A stretch of DNA of 38,053 nt from Planctomycetota bacterium (GTDB taxonomy: Bacteria > Planctomycetota > UBA1135 > GCA-002686595): NCBI GenBank assembly GCA_016872715.1, contig VGZD01000028.1, positions 1-38,053 on the forward strand, in the 5' to 3' direction. Each line of letters begins with the position of its first letter. Within the stretch, counting starts at the first letter, position 1. The notes under the pieces were generated by a model, which worked only from the letters and a program-made list of their open reading frames with translations, searched no databases and was not told the origin of the DNA. Of the stretch, positions 7,447-16,808 are shown in pieces. The translations under genes and the position numbers were made by a program.

Positions 7447-10002
7447 ATGGCGCAGGCGCGCGTTGTTCAGGGGAATTCGAATACGACCGTAGCGGAGCGA
7501 ACGCTGAGCGCTCGCGCGTGGCACCATGTCGTGGCGGCTCTCGCACTGGCTGTGGCGTCGGCGTGCTCAACTGGAGCCGGTGGCTCGGCGGCACCCTCGA
7601 CGGGCGACGACCCGCAGATGTCGACGTCGGGAGCCACGGCGGGTGGACAGACCGGCGGTGCGATCGTCGCGGCGCTGCAGCTCACGGTGCCATCGCCCTC
7701 GAGCTACGTCGTGCGCGGCACCGTCCCGGTTCCCAAGGGGACGTTCCCGCGCGCGGACGGGAAGATCCCGCTCTCGATCCGTGACATCGATGGCTTCGTG
7801 GCGCCCACGCAGATGGAGATCGTCTCGCGCTATCCCAATGACGCCGATGGCGCGGATGTCGTCGAGGTGCTCGCTCGCGTGCGCCGACCTGTGGGTGTCG
7901 CGGCCGGAACGAAAGTGCGCTACGACGTCGTCCAACACCTCCACGCCAACGGCAAGCTGACTGCCAAGAAGGCGGTCCTCGACCTGCTCGCCCTGCGCGA
8001 TCAAGTGGCCGTCGTCGCCAAGGACGTGTTCGGCAACGAGTACCGCTTCTACCCGTTCGACGGCGTGCGCACCGCTCCCGTCGCGAACTCGGTCAAGGCG
8101 CTGCGAGTCGGCCCGGCCGCCGTCGAAACGCGCACCTACGGCGTGATGAAGCCCGTCGGCGCGACGCTCGGCGCCCCCTCCGGCGCGCTCCCGCACTTCT
8201 TCGGAGTGCACGCCTACACGACGGTCTGGTCCAACGAGGACTTCGTGTCGCTCGACCTGCGCGTGAACAACGGCGCCAGCGGCGCGAACAAGACGCCCGG
8301 CTTCACCAACGATGACCCGCTCGGTCTGGTCTACTTCCGCTCGCTCGAGCTGCACGTGCCAGCGGGTTGGTCGATCCTCTCGGACATCTCGGATCCCTAC
8401 CAAGGCACGCCTGCGACGTCGGGCAACGTCACGAAGCTCGAGCTCGTCAAGCCCATGGCCGACGGCACGCTGCACGTGATGCCCGCGCAGGCCATGTTCC
8501 ACCGCCGCCTCGCGCTCGCGCTACCGACGGGCGTGTCCAACGCCGTCGCGTCGCTCGAGAAGGAGTCCGTCGGCTTCTGCGTGAAGGGCAGCTCGCCCGC
8601 GGGCGCCGTGCTCTGGTCATGGTGGAACCCGCAGACCTCGCGCTACTTCCCGCAGCGCCTGCCGCTGCCGGACCTGTCGCACTTGGGTCAGAGCTCGATC
8701 CAAGGCAACGTCGCCGGCTTCTACAACACGATCCGCGGCCACCTGCAGAACGGCACGGCCAGCGGCGGCTACCCGTGGAGCTTCCCCAACTTCGGCTGGG
8801 CGCACATCTACGGCGTGCAGTACGGCGGCATGACGAGTGGTTCGGAGATCTGGTTCTTCGATGGCTTCAAAACCGCCTCGGCGAGCTCTCGCGAAGGCTA
8901 CCGCAGCTACGAGTTCTCCCACCGCATGTACAGCGAGCGCCAGCCGCAGTTGCTGATGAACTCGGATGGGGAACAGACGCGCGTCGAGCAGTGGGTCGTG
9001 CAGACCTCGACCTTGAGCTACACGCCGATGAACTACTTCCAGCGGTTGACGAACAACTCGAACGACCCGTTCGGCATGAACGTCTCGCCCGCGTTCCAGC
9101 GCAACCACGTCGCGGCGAACAACCTGAAGCCGGCCTACGAGACGGACATCGTCACCAGCTCGCCGATCGACTTCCAGCACTACATCCGCTTCCTGCGCTC
9201 GCCGATGGTGCTGACCTGGCTGGGCAACGACTCGATCGCCAAGGACGACCTGCGCATGGCGGCCGAGTGTTTCCGCATGTCGTTCAGCGAGCACTTCAAC
9301 AACTCCAGCGGCTACTCGATCCCCTCCACGCTGCGCGCGAAGATGTCGCAGGTGAGCAACCTCCCCAACCGCGGCTTCTCGTTCGGACGCGGCGAGTCCT
9401 GGGGCATGGTGAGCGCGATCTGCGCCTACTCGATCTCGGACTCGGCCTTCCGCGCGCGCTACCGCCCGTGGTTCGGCACGATCGCCGACGTGATCGCCAA
9501 CGGCCAGTCGTCGTGCAACGGCTTCATCCAATCGTGGGCCAACACCAAGCTGCTCTCCGGTCAATGGAAGGGTCGCCAATCGATCGAGCAGGCGATCACC
9601 GAGAACATGCTCTGGGGCCTGAAGGAGAGCGTCTTCCGCGGCGTCGACGCCGCGCGCGTCGCGAGCGTCGAGAACGTGCTCGTGAAATCGACCGCGGCCA
9701 TGATCGGACCCATGGCATGGAACGGCACGGGCCCGTGGTCGCACCTCGCGGTGGCCCCGCTCGACAGCGCCCAGCAGCCGTTCTGCGGGTCGATCCCCAG
9801 CGGCGGTGGCGGCAACGGAAACGACAACTACCAGACTCCGTCTTCCTACGCCTACGGCTACATGCTCACCGGTAACGCGACGTTCCTGACGCGCGCGGCG
9901 CAGGCGCAGGCCGGCGGCTCCGCGAACCTGCTCACGGCCCTCCAAGGTCAGGGCTACAACAACCTCGAGAACAAGGCCGCGTTGATGAGCGTGCTGCAGT
10001 AG
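7447..10002 (+). CDS. Large exported protein of unknown function (possible RIFT-barrel / toroid polysaccharide-active protein)
   Basis: An 851-residue protein. The N-terminal 25 residues are polar, then a hydrophobic segment of about 15 residues ends in VASAC-STGAGG, a poor lipoprotein or signal-peptidase site. The mature part starts with a beta-rich region where PVPKGTFP, SIRDIDGFVAPTQMEIVSRYP and VVEVLARVRRP recall the RIFT-type barrel at the N-terminus of exo-rhamnogalacturonan lyase-like proteins. The middle is rich in Trp, Tyr, Asn and Phe, and the C-terminal third looks helical, with repeated aromatic motifs such as GRGESWGM and TENMLWGLKE, as in alpha/alpha toroids. This resemblance is tentative and I do not claim an activity. 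It ends in a helix after a GGGGNGNDN linker. An SD (GGGAG) and a two-hairpin leader precede the ATG. Confidence 0.7.
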   Translation: MAQARVVQGNSNTTVAERTLSARAWHHVVAALALAVASACSTGAGGSAAPSTGDDPQMSTSGATAGGQTGGAIVAALQLTVPSPSSYVVRGTVPVPKGTFPRADGKIPLSIRDIDGFVAPTQMEIVSRYPNDADGADVVEVLARVRRPVGVAAGTKVRYDVVQHLHANGKLTAKKAVLDLLALRDQVAVVAKDVFGNEYRFYPFDGVRTAPVANSVKALRVGPAAVETRTYGVMKPVGATLGAPSGALPHFFGVHAYTTVWSNEDFVSLDLRVNNGASGANKTPGFTNDDPLGLVYFRSLELHVPAGWSILSDISDPYQGTPATSGNVTKLELVKPMADGTLHVMPAQAMFHRRLALALPTGVSNAVASLEKESVGFCVKGSSPAGAVLWSWWNPQTSRYFPQRLPLPDLSHLGQSSIQGNVAGFYNTIRGHLQNGTASGGYPWSFPNFGWAHIYGVQYGGMTSGSEIWFFDGFKTASASSREGYRSYEFSHRMYSERQPQLLMNSDGEQTRVEQWVVQTSTLSYTPMNYFQRLTNNSNDPFGMNVSPAFQRNHVAANNLKPAYETDIVTSSPIDFQHYIRFLRSPMVLTWLGNDSIAKDDLRMAAECFRMSFSEHFNNSSGYSIPSTLRAKMSQVSNLPNRGFSFGRGESWGMVSAICAYSISDSAFRARYRPWFGTIADVIANGQSSCNGFIQSWANTKLLSGQWKGRQSIEQAITENMLWGLKESVFRGVDAARVASVENVLVKSTAAMIGPMAWNGTGPWSHLAVAPLDSAQQPFCGSIPSGGGGNGNDNYQTPSSYAYGYMLTGNATFLTRAAQAQAGGSANLLTALQGQGYNNLENKAALMSVLQ

Positions 10003-10022
10003 CCGCGGCGGGCTGGAATGGC

Positions 10023-10062
10023 AGCGCGAGGCGGTGAGTCGCACGACTCACCGCCTCGCGCT
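10023..10062. terminator. Perfect 18-bp hairpin, bidirectional terminator
   Basis: The arms at 10023-10040 and 10045-10062 are exact inverse complements (core GGCGGTGAGTC with GACTCACCGCC) around a GCAC loop. It sits in the 78-base gap between the stop at 10002 (plus) and the stop at 10081 (minus), as expected for a shared terminator. There is no long T-tract on either side. Confidence 0.8.
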
Positions 10063-10080
10063 CGCATCTTGACTCTGGCC

Positions 10081-11607
10081 TCAGCCGAACTGGATGCCCT
10101 GCGCGAGCGGCAGCTTGTCGGAGTAGTTGACCGTGTTGGTCTGGCGGCGCATGTAGACCTTCCACGAGTCGCTGCCGGCCTCGCGGCCGCCGCCGGTTTC
10201 CTTCTCGCCACCGAACGCTCCGCCGATCTCGGCGCCGCTCGTCCCGATGTTCACGTTGGCGATCCCGCAGTCGGAGCCCGTCGCCGCCATCCAGCGCTCG
10301 GCCGAGCGCACGTCGCGCGTGAAGATCGCCGACGAGAGCCCCTGCGGAACGCCGTTGTTCTTCGCGATCGCGTCCTCGAGGCTCTTGACGCGGATGATGT
10401 ACAGAATCGGAGCGAAGGTCTCCTCCTGCACGATCGGCCACTCGTTCTCGGCGCGCACGAGCGCGGGCCGCACGAAGTTGCCGCCGGCGAGGTTGCCGGG
10501 GAGCGTGAGCTTCTCGCCGCCGTACAGCACGGTGCCGCCGAGTGCCTTCACCTTGGCGAGCGCGTTCTGCATGTCCGCGACGGCCTCCGGATTCACCAGC
10601 GGGCCACATAGCGTGCCATCCGCGCACGGATCGCCGATGCGAATGCCCCCGTAGGCGCGCACGAGACGGCGCTCGACCTCATCGGCGATCTTCTCGTGCA
10701 CGAGCAAGCGCCGCGTCGTCGTGCAGCGCTGGCCGGCGGTGCCGACCGCGCCGAACAGCACGGCGGGCAATGCGAGATCGAGATCCGCGTCGTCGAGAAT
10801 CGCGAGGGCGTTGTTGCCGCCGAGCTCGAGAATCGTGCGGCCGAAGCGCTGGGCGACTTGCCCAGCCACCTTGCGCCCCACGGAGGTCGATCCCGTGAAG
10901 CTCACGAGCGGCACGCGCGCGTCGTCGAGCATGGGGGCGCCGACTTCGGACGAGGGGCCGACGACCAGCGCGGCGAGCGCGCCGAGCCCCTCGGCTTCGA
11001 GCACGGGCCGGATCACGTTGGTGAGACCGATCGCGCACAGGGGCGTGTGCGCCGACGGCTTCCAGATGCAGGCGTCGCCGCAGATGTAGGCGAGCATCGA
11101 GTTCCACGACCACACCGCCATGGGAAAGTTGAACGCGGTGATGATCCCGCACACTCCGAGCGGATGCCACTGCTCGCGCATCGCGTGCAAGGGGCGCTCG
11201 GAGTGCATCGAGAGTCCGTAGAGCATGCGCGACTGGCCCACGGCGAACTCCGCCATGTCGATCGCCTCCTGCACCTCGCCCCAGCCTTCCTGCAAGATCT
11301 TGCCCATCTCCAGCGAGATCAGGCGACCGAGCGGGTCCTTCTTGGCGCGGATCGCGTCGCCCATCTTGCGCACGAGCTCGCCGCGCTTGGGTGCGGGAAT
11401 CGCGCGCAGGCGCCCGAAGGCCTCGTGGGCCGCGGCGAGGCAACGGTCGTACTCCACGCGCGAGGCCTGCTTCACGCGTGCAATCACCTCGCCCGTGGCT
11501 GGATTGCGGCTCTCGAGCATCGCGCCCGAGCACTCGATCCAGCGGCCGTCGTATGCACCGGAGTTGGTCCCTTCGATGCCCAGTTCCTTGAGGAAGTTCG
11601 TCGTCAT
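10081..11607 (-). CDS. ALDH7-type aldehyde dehydrogenase (L-2-aminoadipate-6-semialdehyde dehydrogenase)
   Basis: A 508-residue cytosolic NAD(P)-dependent dehydrogenase of the ALDH7/antiquitin family. Visible residues are AFN160FP (oxyanion Asn), FTGSTSVG at 238-245 (cofactor loop), E261LGGNNA (general base), and GQRC295TTTRR (nucleophile). The RCTTTRR context and the ELGGNN variant are characteristic of ALDH7, as is the NSGAYDGRW region near the N-terminus. Members oxidise 2-aminoadipate 6-semialdehyde (in equilibrium with piperideine-6-carboxylate) to 2-aminoadipate in lysine breakdown. The substrate call is strengthened by a lysine 6-aminotransferase gene at 29265-30584. I chose ATG 11607 because the family starts there; the frame is open further upstream without homology. 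A TATCCT element is 40 bases upstream. Confidence 0.9.
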   Translation of the reverse strand: MTTNFLKELGIEGTNSGAYDGRWIECSGAMLESRNPATGEVIARVKQASRVEYDRCLAAAHEAFGRLRAIPAPKRGELVRKMGDAIRAKKDPLGRLISLEMGKILQEGWGEVQEAIDMAEFAVGQSRMLYGLSMHSERPLHAMREQWHPLGVCGIITAFNFPMAVWSWNSMLAYICGDACIWKPSAHTPLCAIGLTNVIRPVLEAEGLGALAALVVGPSSEVGAPMLDDARVPLVSFTGSTSVGRKVAGQVAQRFGRTILELGGNNALAILDDADLDLALPAVLFGAVGTAGQRCTTTRRLLVHEKIADEVERRLVRAYGGIRIGDPCADGTLCGPLVNPEAVADMQNALAKVKALGGTVLYGGEKLTLPGNLAGGNFVRPALVRAENEWPIVQEETFAPILYIIRVKSLEDAIAKNNGVPQGLSSAIFTRDVRSAERWMAATGSDCGIANVNIGTSGAEIGGAFGGEKETGGGREAGSDSWKVYMRRQTNTVNYSDKLPLAQGIQFG

Positions 11608-11647
11608 GGCTTGGTGGTTGTGGAGCGCGCGACTCGCGCGGCGAAAG

Positions 11648-11653
11648 AGGATA
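11648..11653 (-). promoter_or_regulatory. -10-like element TATCCT for the ALDH7 gene
   Basis: On the minus strand GCTATCCTCTTTCGCC is nearly identical to the sequence just before ettA and the MBL hydrolase gene. It lies 40 bases before the ATG at 11607, giving a short leader. No clear -35. Confidence 0.5.
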
Positions 11654-11725
11654 GCAGCGCCGCTCGCACCCCGCGAAGGCTCGGCCTTGCGCACGGCCCG
11701 CGCGACCTCCAAAGTGGGTCGAGAC

Positions 11726-13462
11726 ATGCGCTCCGCCGTCCTCGCGCCACTCGCACTCCTCGCGCTCGTGCTCGTCACGGCCGCGACGCGGCTTGGGGGC
11801 GTCGACTTCCTCGAGCCGCAATGGACCGAACAGGACTCGCAGCTCGTGCAGCACTTGCGCCACGAGCGCACGGGCAACGCCGACGAGGAGTCCGGGTACG
11901 ACGACGCCTACCCGTACGTGCTCCCCTACTTGCTGCGCGCGATGCCGCAGCTCGTGTCCGTGGAAGAAAAGCCCGCGACGCTCGAGCAGCACCTCGCGGT
12001 GTGCAAGTCGCTCTACACCGAGACGCGGATGTTCGTCGCGCTGCTCTCGTGCATGGCGATTCCACTCGCCTATCTGCTCGCGCGACGCTTCGTCGCGCCG
12101 CGTTGGGCACTGTTGGCCGCGGCGCTGTGCGCCGCGAGCCTGCTGACTCACTACTTCAGCCAACAGGCTCGCCCCCACGCCGCCGCGGCGCCGTTCATGC
12201 TGCTCGCGGTCGTCGCGGCCCTGCGCCTGCGCGAGCGGCCGACGCTGGCGAACTACACGCTCGCTGGGATCGCGGCCGCACTCGGGATCGGCGTGCTGCA
12301 CAACGGCGCGGCGGTGGTGCTCGCGGGACTCGCGGCGCACTTCCTGCGCGACGGCGAGCGGCGCGCGCGCGATCATGCGAAGCTCCTCGTGCCCGTGGCG
12401 CTGGTGCTGCTCGGCGTGCGCCTGTTCTATCCGTTCTTCTTCGCCGACTCAGGTGGCGCGGACGCCGCGAAGCTCGAGTCGAGCGAAGCCGGCGTCACCT
12501 TCGGTCGCCATGTGGTTGACTACGAGCAGTTCGACTTCGGCGGCGCGCGCACGCTGCTGCTCACGCTCGTCAACTACGAGCCCGGCCTGCTCGCGCTGCT
12601 GGCGCTGGCCGTGCTGGCATGGCTCTCTCGCGCGCGGCTCGCCGGCGCTCACGAGCCGCTCTCGCGCGCTGCACGGGTCGTGCTCGCCTACGTCGTGCCC
12701 TACTCGCTCGTGCTCGCGAGCTTCCATGACACGTTCGACCGCTTCCTGATTTCGCTCGTGCCCTATGCGGCGGTGTTCGCGGCTTGGGGGCTCGAGCGCG
12801 TGACGAGTTCGCACGCGCTGCCGCGCGCCCTGCGCCAGGGCGCGGTCGTCCTCGCCTGCACCGCGCTGATCCTGCAAGCCGCGGCGTGCGGCAAGCTCTC
12901 GTGGCTGCGCGCGCGCGACGACGCCATGGAGCAAGCCAGTGCGTTCCTCGCCGCGAACTTCGACCCCGCGACCACGACGCTCATGGTCGCGCCGACCCTC
13001 GAGCTGCTCATCGCGCGCACGGACGAGAGCCTGTTCAACCGGCGCGGCCAGCGCCGCATCGCCTACTCGCGCTGGGCCAAGTACCAGGCGCACCGCCGCG
13101 AGAACCCGCCGCCCGCACCGCACTGGGACGTGCGCTACATCGGCGCCTCCTCGGAGCTGGGCTTTCGCACCGCCGACTCCATCGAGGCGCGCCCCGACGA
13201 ATTCCTCGACGCGCTCGGTCCGGGGATCTACGTGATGAACGCCGGCAAGCTCTCGGGCCACCCGTCCGAACGCGCCTTCCACGACGCGGTCGTGCGCCGC
13301 GGCGAGCTGCTCTGGCGCCGCGCGCCCCACGCGGAGGGTCCGTGGCGCTCGATCGGAATCGACTTTCAGCCCATGGACAGCGCGCCGAATGTCATCTGGC
13401 GCGTGCTCGCGGCCGATGCGGTCGGGCCCGCGGTCGAGATCTACGCCGTTCGAGCGCCGTAG
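11726..13462 (+). CDS. GT39-like membrane glycosyltransferase (dolichyl/polyprenyl-phosphate-sugar transferase fold)
   Basis: A 578-residue multi-pass membrane protein. The first helix spans about 5-21. A loop follows with acidic residues (TEQDSQLVQHL and GYDDAYPYVLPYL), matching where GT-C enzymes hold their catalytic Asp. Eight to ten further hydrophobic helices extend to about residue 390 (for example near 115-145, 155-185, 200-215, 290-310, 325-340). A final soluble domain of about 180 residues begins after the last helix. The architecture fits ArnT/PMT-type transferases that move sugar from a lipid carrier to protein or envelope polymers. The substrate cannot be read from sequence. ATG 11726 was chosen because it opens directly into the first membrane helix; the frame stays open upstream opposite the ALDH gene but lacks sense there. 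It is divergent from ALDH7 with a 118-base gap. Confidence 0.75.
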   Translation: MRSAVLAPLALLALVLVTAATRLGGVDFLEPQWTEQDSQLVQHLRHERTGNADEESGYDDAYPYVLPYLLRAMPQLVSVEEKPATLEQHLAVCKSLYTETRMFVALLSCMAIPLAYLLARRFVAPRWALLAAALCAASLLTHYFSQQARPHAAAAPFMLLAVVAALRLRERPTLANYTLAGIAAALGIGVLHNGAAVVLAGLAAHFLRDGERRARDHAKLLVPVALVLLGVRLFYPFFFADSGGADAAKLESSEAGVTFGRHVVDYEQFDFGGARTLLLTLVNYEPGLLALLALAVLAWLSRARLAGAHEPLSRAARVVLAYVVPYSLVLASFHDTFDRFLISLVPYAAVFAAWGLERVTSSHALPRALRQGAVVLACTALILQAAACGKLSWLRARDDAMEQASAFLAANFDPATTTLMVAPTLELLIARTDESLFNRRGQRRIAYSRWAKYQAHRRENPPPAPHWDVRYIGASSELGFRTADSIEARPDEFLDALGPGIYVMNAGKLSGHPSERAFHDAVVRRGELLWRRAPHAEGPWRSIGIDFQPMDSAPNVIWRVLAADAVGPAVEIYAVRAP

Positions 13463-13501
13463 CGGGGCGCGCGAGCGCGTGCCGAGCGCCGCGGCGTTCG
13501 C

Positions 13502-13507
13502 TATCCT
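13502..13507 (+). promoter_or_regulatory. -10-like element TATCCT ten bases before ettA
   Basis: GCTATCCTCTTCGCCC ends just before the ATG at 13518, and ten bases separate the hexamer from the ATG. Transcription would start about three bases before the start codon, so the mRNA should be nearly leaderless. No SD is present. Confidence 0.55.
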
Positions 13508-13517
13508 CTTCGCCCCC

Positions 13518-15191
<1,674 letters not shown>

Positions 15192-15214
15192 GGCGGCGCG
15201 CGCGAGTCACGAGC

Positions 15215-15838
15215 GTGGCAGCTCATCCGTTCGACCTCTCGACGGCGGCGCGGCTGGGCGATCCTTGGCTCGCGCCGACCGAGGACCTCGCGCGCGCGTC
15301 GCACCTGCTCGATCACTTCGAGCCCACGGACGAGGCACAGGCCGACTTCCGTCGGCGCATGCTCGAGCTGATCGAGCGCCATCCGCAAGACGCGCACCGC
15401 CGCACGTTGCTCGAAGGTCACCTCACCGCGAGCGCGCTCGTCGTCGATGCGCGAGGCGAGCGCGCGCTGCTCACGCATCACAGAAAGCTCGGCCGCTGGC
15501 TGCAGCTCGGCGGCCACTGCGACGGCGACGCCAACCTCGCGCACGTCGCGCTGCGCGAGGCGACCGAGGAGAGCGGCATCCCCGACCTCGCCGTGCTGCC
15601 ATGGCCGCTCGACCTCGACATCCACGCCATTCCAGCTCGCCCCGGCGGAGCGCAGCGCGCGGGCGAGCCCGAGCACCTGCACTACGACACGCGCTTTCTC
15701 GTCGTCGCTCCGCCGGGAGCGCTCGAGGTGACCTCCGACGAATCGCTCGAGCTGCGCTGGGTCGCTCCCGACGAACTCGAGCAACTCTCGACCGACGCTT
15801 CGGTCCGCCGCCTGTTCCAGCTCGTGTTCGGTTCCTAG
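15215..15838 (+). CDS. NUDIX hydrolase
   Basis: A 207-residue cytosolic protein. The Nudix box is at about 108-131: GGHCDGDANLAHVALREATEESGI, with the core R-E-A-T-E-E-S-G-I intact. The first conserved Glu of the long consensus is Ala, as in a NUDIX branch whose box starts GGHxDGD. The N-terminal 60 residues (a helical region with a FRRRMLELIERHP segment) are also typical of that branch. Such enzymes cleave nucleoside-diphosphate-linked compounds, and the substrate is not predictable here. The start is GTG 15215, 23 bases after the ettA stop, with no good SD, so it is probably translated from the ettA mRNA. There is no obvious terminator after it. Confidence 0.85.
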   Translation: MAAHPFDLSTAARLGDPWLAPTEDLARASHLLDHFEPTDEAQADFRRRMLELIERHPQDAHRRTLLEGHLTASALVVDARGERALLTHHRKLGRWLQLGGHCDGDANLAHVALREATEESGIPDLAVLPWPLDLDIHAIPARPGGAQRAGEPEHLHYDTRFLVVAPPGALEVTSDESLELRWVAPDELEQLSTDASVRRLFQLVFGS

Positions 15839-15919
15839 CGCTCTCGCCCGTGCCGGACGACGGTCGGACCGCCCGACTCGCCGACGCCCTGAATCACCGG
15901 CAAGCGTGTGCAGCGCACC

Positions 15920-15952
15920 TGCGCGGAGTTTCTGCGCGGAGTTTCTGCGCGG
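15920..15952 (+). repeat. 13-bp tandem direct repeat (2.5 copies)
   Basis: TGCGCGGAGTTTC occurs at 15920-15932 and 15933-15945 and is followed by a partial copy, TGCGCGG. It lies in the 215-base gap between the NUDIX gene and the zinc-ribbon membrane protein, where nothing else was recognised. It may be a slippage product or a protein-binding repeat. Confidence 0.7.
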
Positions 15953-16053
15953 TGCCTCGAGCAGGACCGGAGCCTTGCATCGATCCGTTGTGCAGGTCAG
16001 GAATCGCACACGTCTTGGCCTGCGTGGACTGGACTGGTGGGATTCCCCGCCCA

Positions 16054-16623
16054 ATGGAGCCCCCGATGCGCCTCGTTCCCCCCACGCAGGACAACCCGTA
16101 CGCCGCGCCGCAGGCCGAGCTTCTTCACTCTCCCGAAGTCCGCGGCCGCGTGTGGCGCGACGGCAAGTTGCTCCGGCTCGAGAAGGGTGCGCAGCTTCCC
16201 CAACGCTGCGTGCGCTGCAATGCGCCGGCGGAAGTTCACATCGATCGCAAGCTCTGCTGGCACTCGCCGTGGTGGGCGCTCCTGATCTTCGCGGGCGTCC
16301 TCACGTACGCGATCGTCGCTCTCATCGTGCGCAAGCGCGCGGACGTGCGCATCAGGCCGTGCGACGAACACGCTCGCGCGCGACGCCGCACGCTCCTCGG
16401 CCTCGGAGCGCTCGCGCTGTTCGGCGTCGTGGCCTGCATCTGGGCACCCGTTGGGCTTCGCGGCACCGGCGTGTTGCTGGGTGCGGTGCTTCCGTTGGTC
16501 GCGTTCTTCGTGGGCCAGAGACGAAGCTCCGTGCTGCAACCGGTCCGCATCGACAAGGAGGAAGCCGTCCTCAAGGGTGCGTCGGAGGAGTATCTCGCTT
16601 CGCTCGAGCGCCGCGCGGCCTGA
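16054..16623 (+). CDS. Small zinc-ribbon-like membrane protein of unknown function
   Basis: A 189-residue protein. Residues 13-20 read DNPYAAPQ, a leader I associate with planctomycete membrane proteins. A possible metal site pairs C52VRC55 with C103DEH106, flanking the first membrane hairpin. Hydrophobic segments at about 72-93, 113-131 and 137-155 suggest three transmembrane helices. LPQRCVRCNAPAE and SPWWALLIF are the most conserved-looking parts. The C-terminal 35 residues are charged and soluble. I do not recognise a named family and no function is proposed. ATG 16054 is chosen; a second ATG (M5) four codons later is equally possible. There is no TANNNT box or SD just upstream. The flanking genes give no functional clue. 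Confidence 0.65.
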   Translation: MEPPMRLVPPTQDNPYAAPQAELLHSPEVRGRVWRDGKLLRLEKGAQLPQRCVRCNAPAEVHIDRKLCWHSPWWALLIFAGVLTYAIVALIVRKRADVRIRPCDEHARARRRTLLGLGALALFGVVACIWAPVGLRGTGVLLGAVLPLVAFFVGQRRSSVLQPVRIDKEEAVLKGASEEYLASLERRAA

Positions 16624-16726
16624 ACGCGGGCGGGCAGCGCCTCTCGATTCGAGGGACTTCAAGCCGTCCTTCGTCAACGCAGATCCCTTTGCCTTCGACT
16701 GGCAGCGATTGCGCACCAAGGCCCAC

Positions 16727-16754
16727 TTGCCGGGGTCGCTCCAGCGACTAAGAT
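16727..16754 (+). promoter_or_regulatory. Sigma-70-like promoter (TTGCCG - 16 bp - TAAGAT)
   Basis: TTGCCG at 16727-16732 and TAAGAT at 16749-16754 are spaced by 16 bases. This is the best two-box promoter in the window with an SD downstream. Transcription would begin near 16761, giving a leader of about 48 bases before the TTG at 16809. Confidence 0.5.
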
Positions 16755-16795
16755 CTGGGTGCGGCGACTCTGTCCGCGTTGCACTCGAATCCCCC

Positions 16796-16802
16796 AAGGA
16801 GG
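16796..16802 (+). promoter_or_regulatory. Strong Shine-Dalgarno AAGGAGG deciding a TTG start
   Basis: AAGGAGG lies six bases before TTG 16809. The longer in-frame TTG start at 16779 would lie upstream of this SD, so 16809 is preferred. It also gives a compact signal peptide. Confidence 0.75.
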
Positions 16803-16808
16803 CCGCTC

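Noticed and set aside
5127..7448. A 773-codon open frame on the minus strand
   Set aside because: It is antisense to the metallophosphoesterase, which has clear catalytic motifs.
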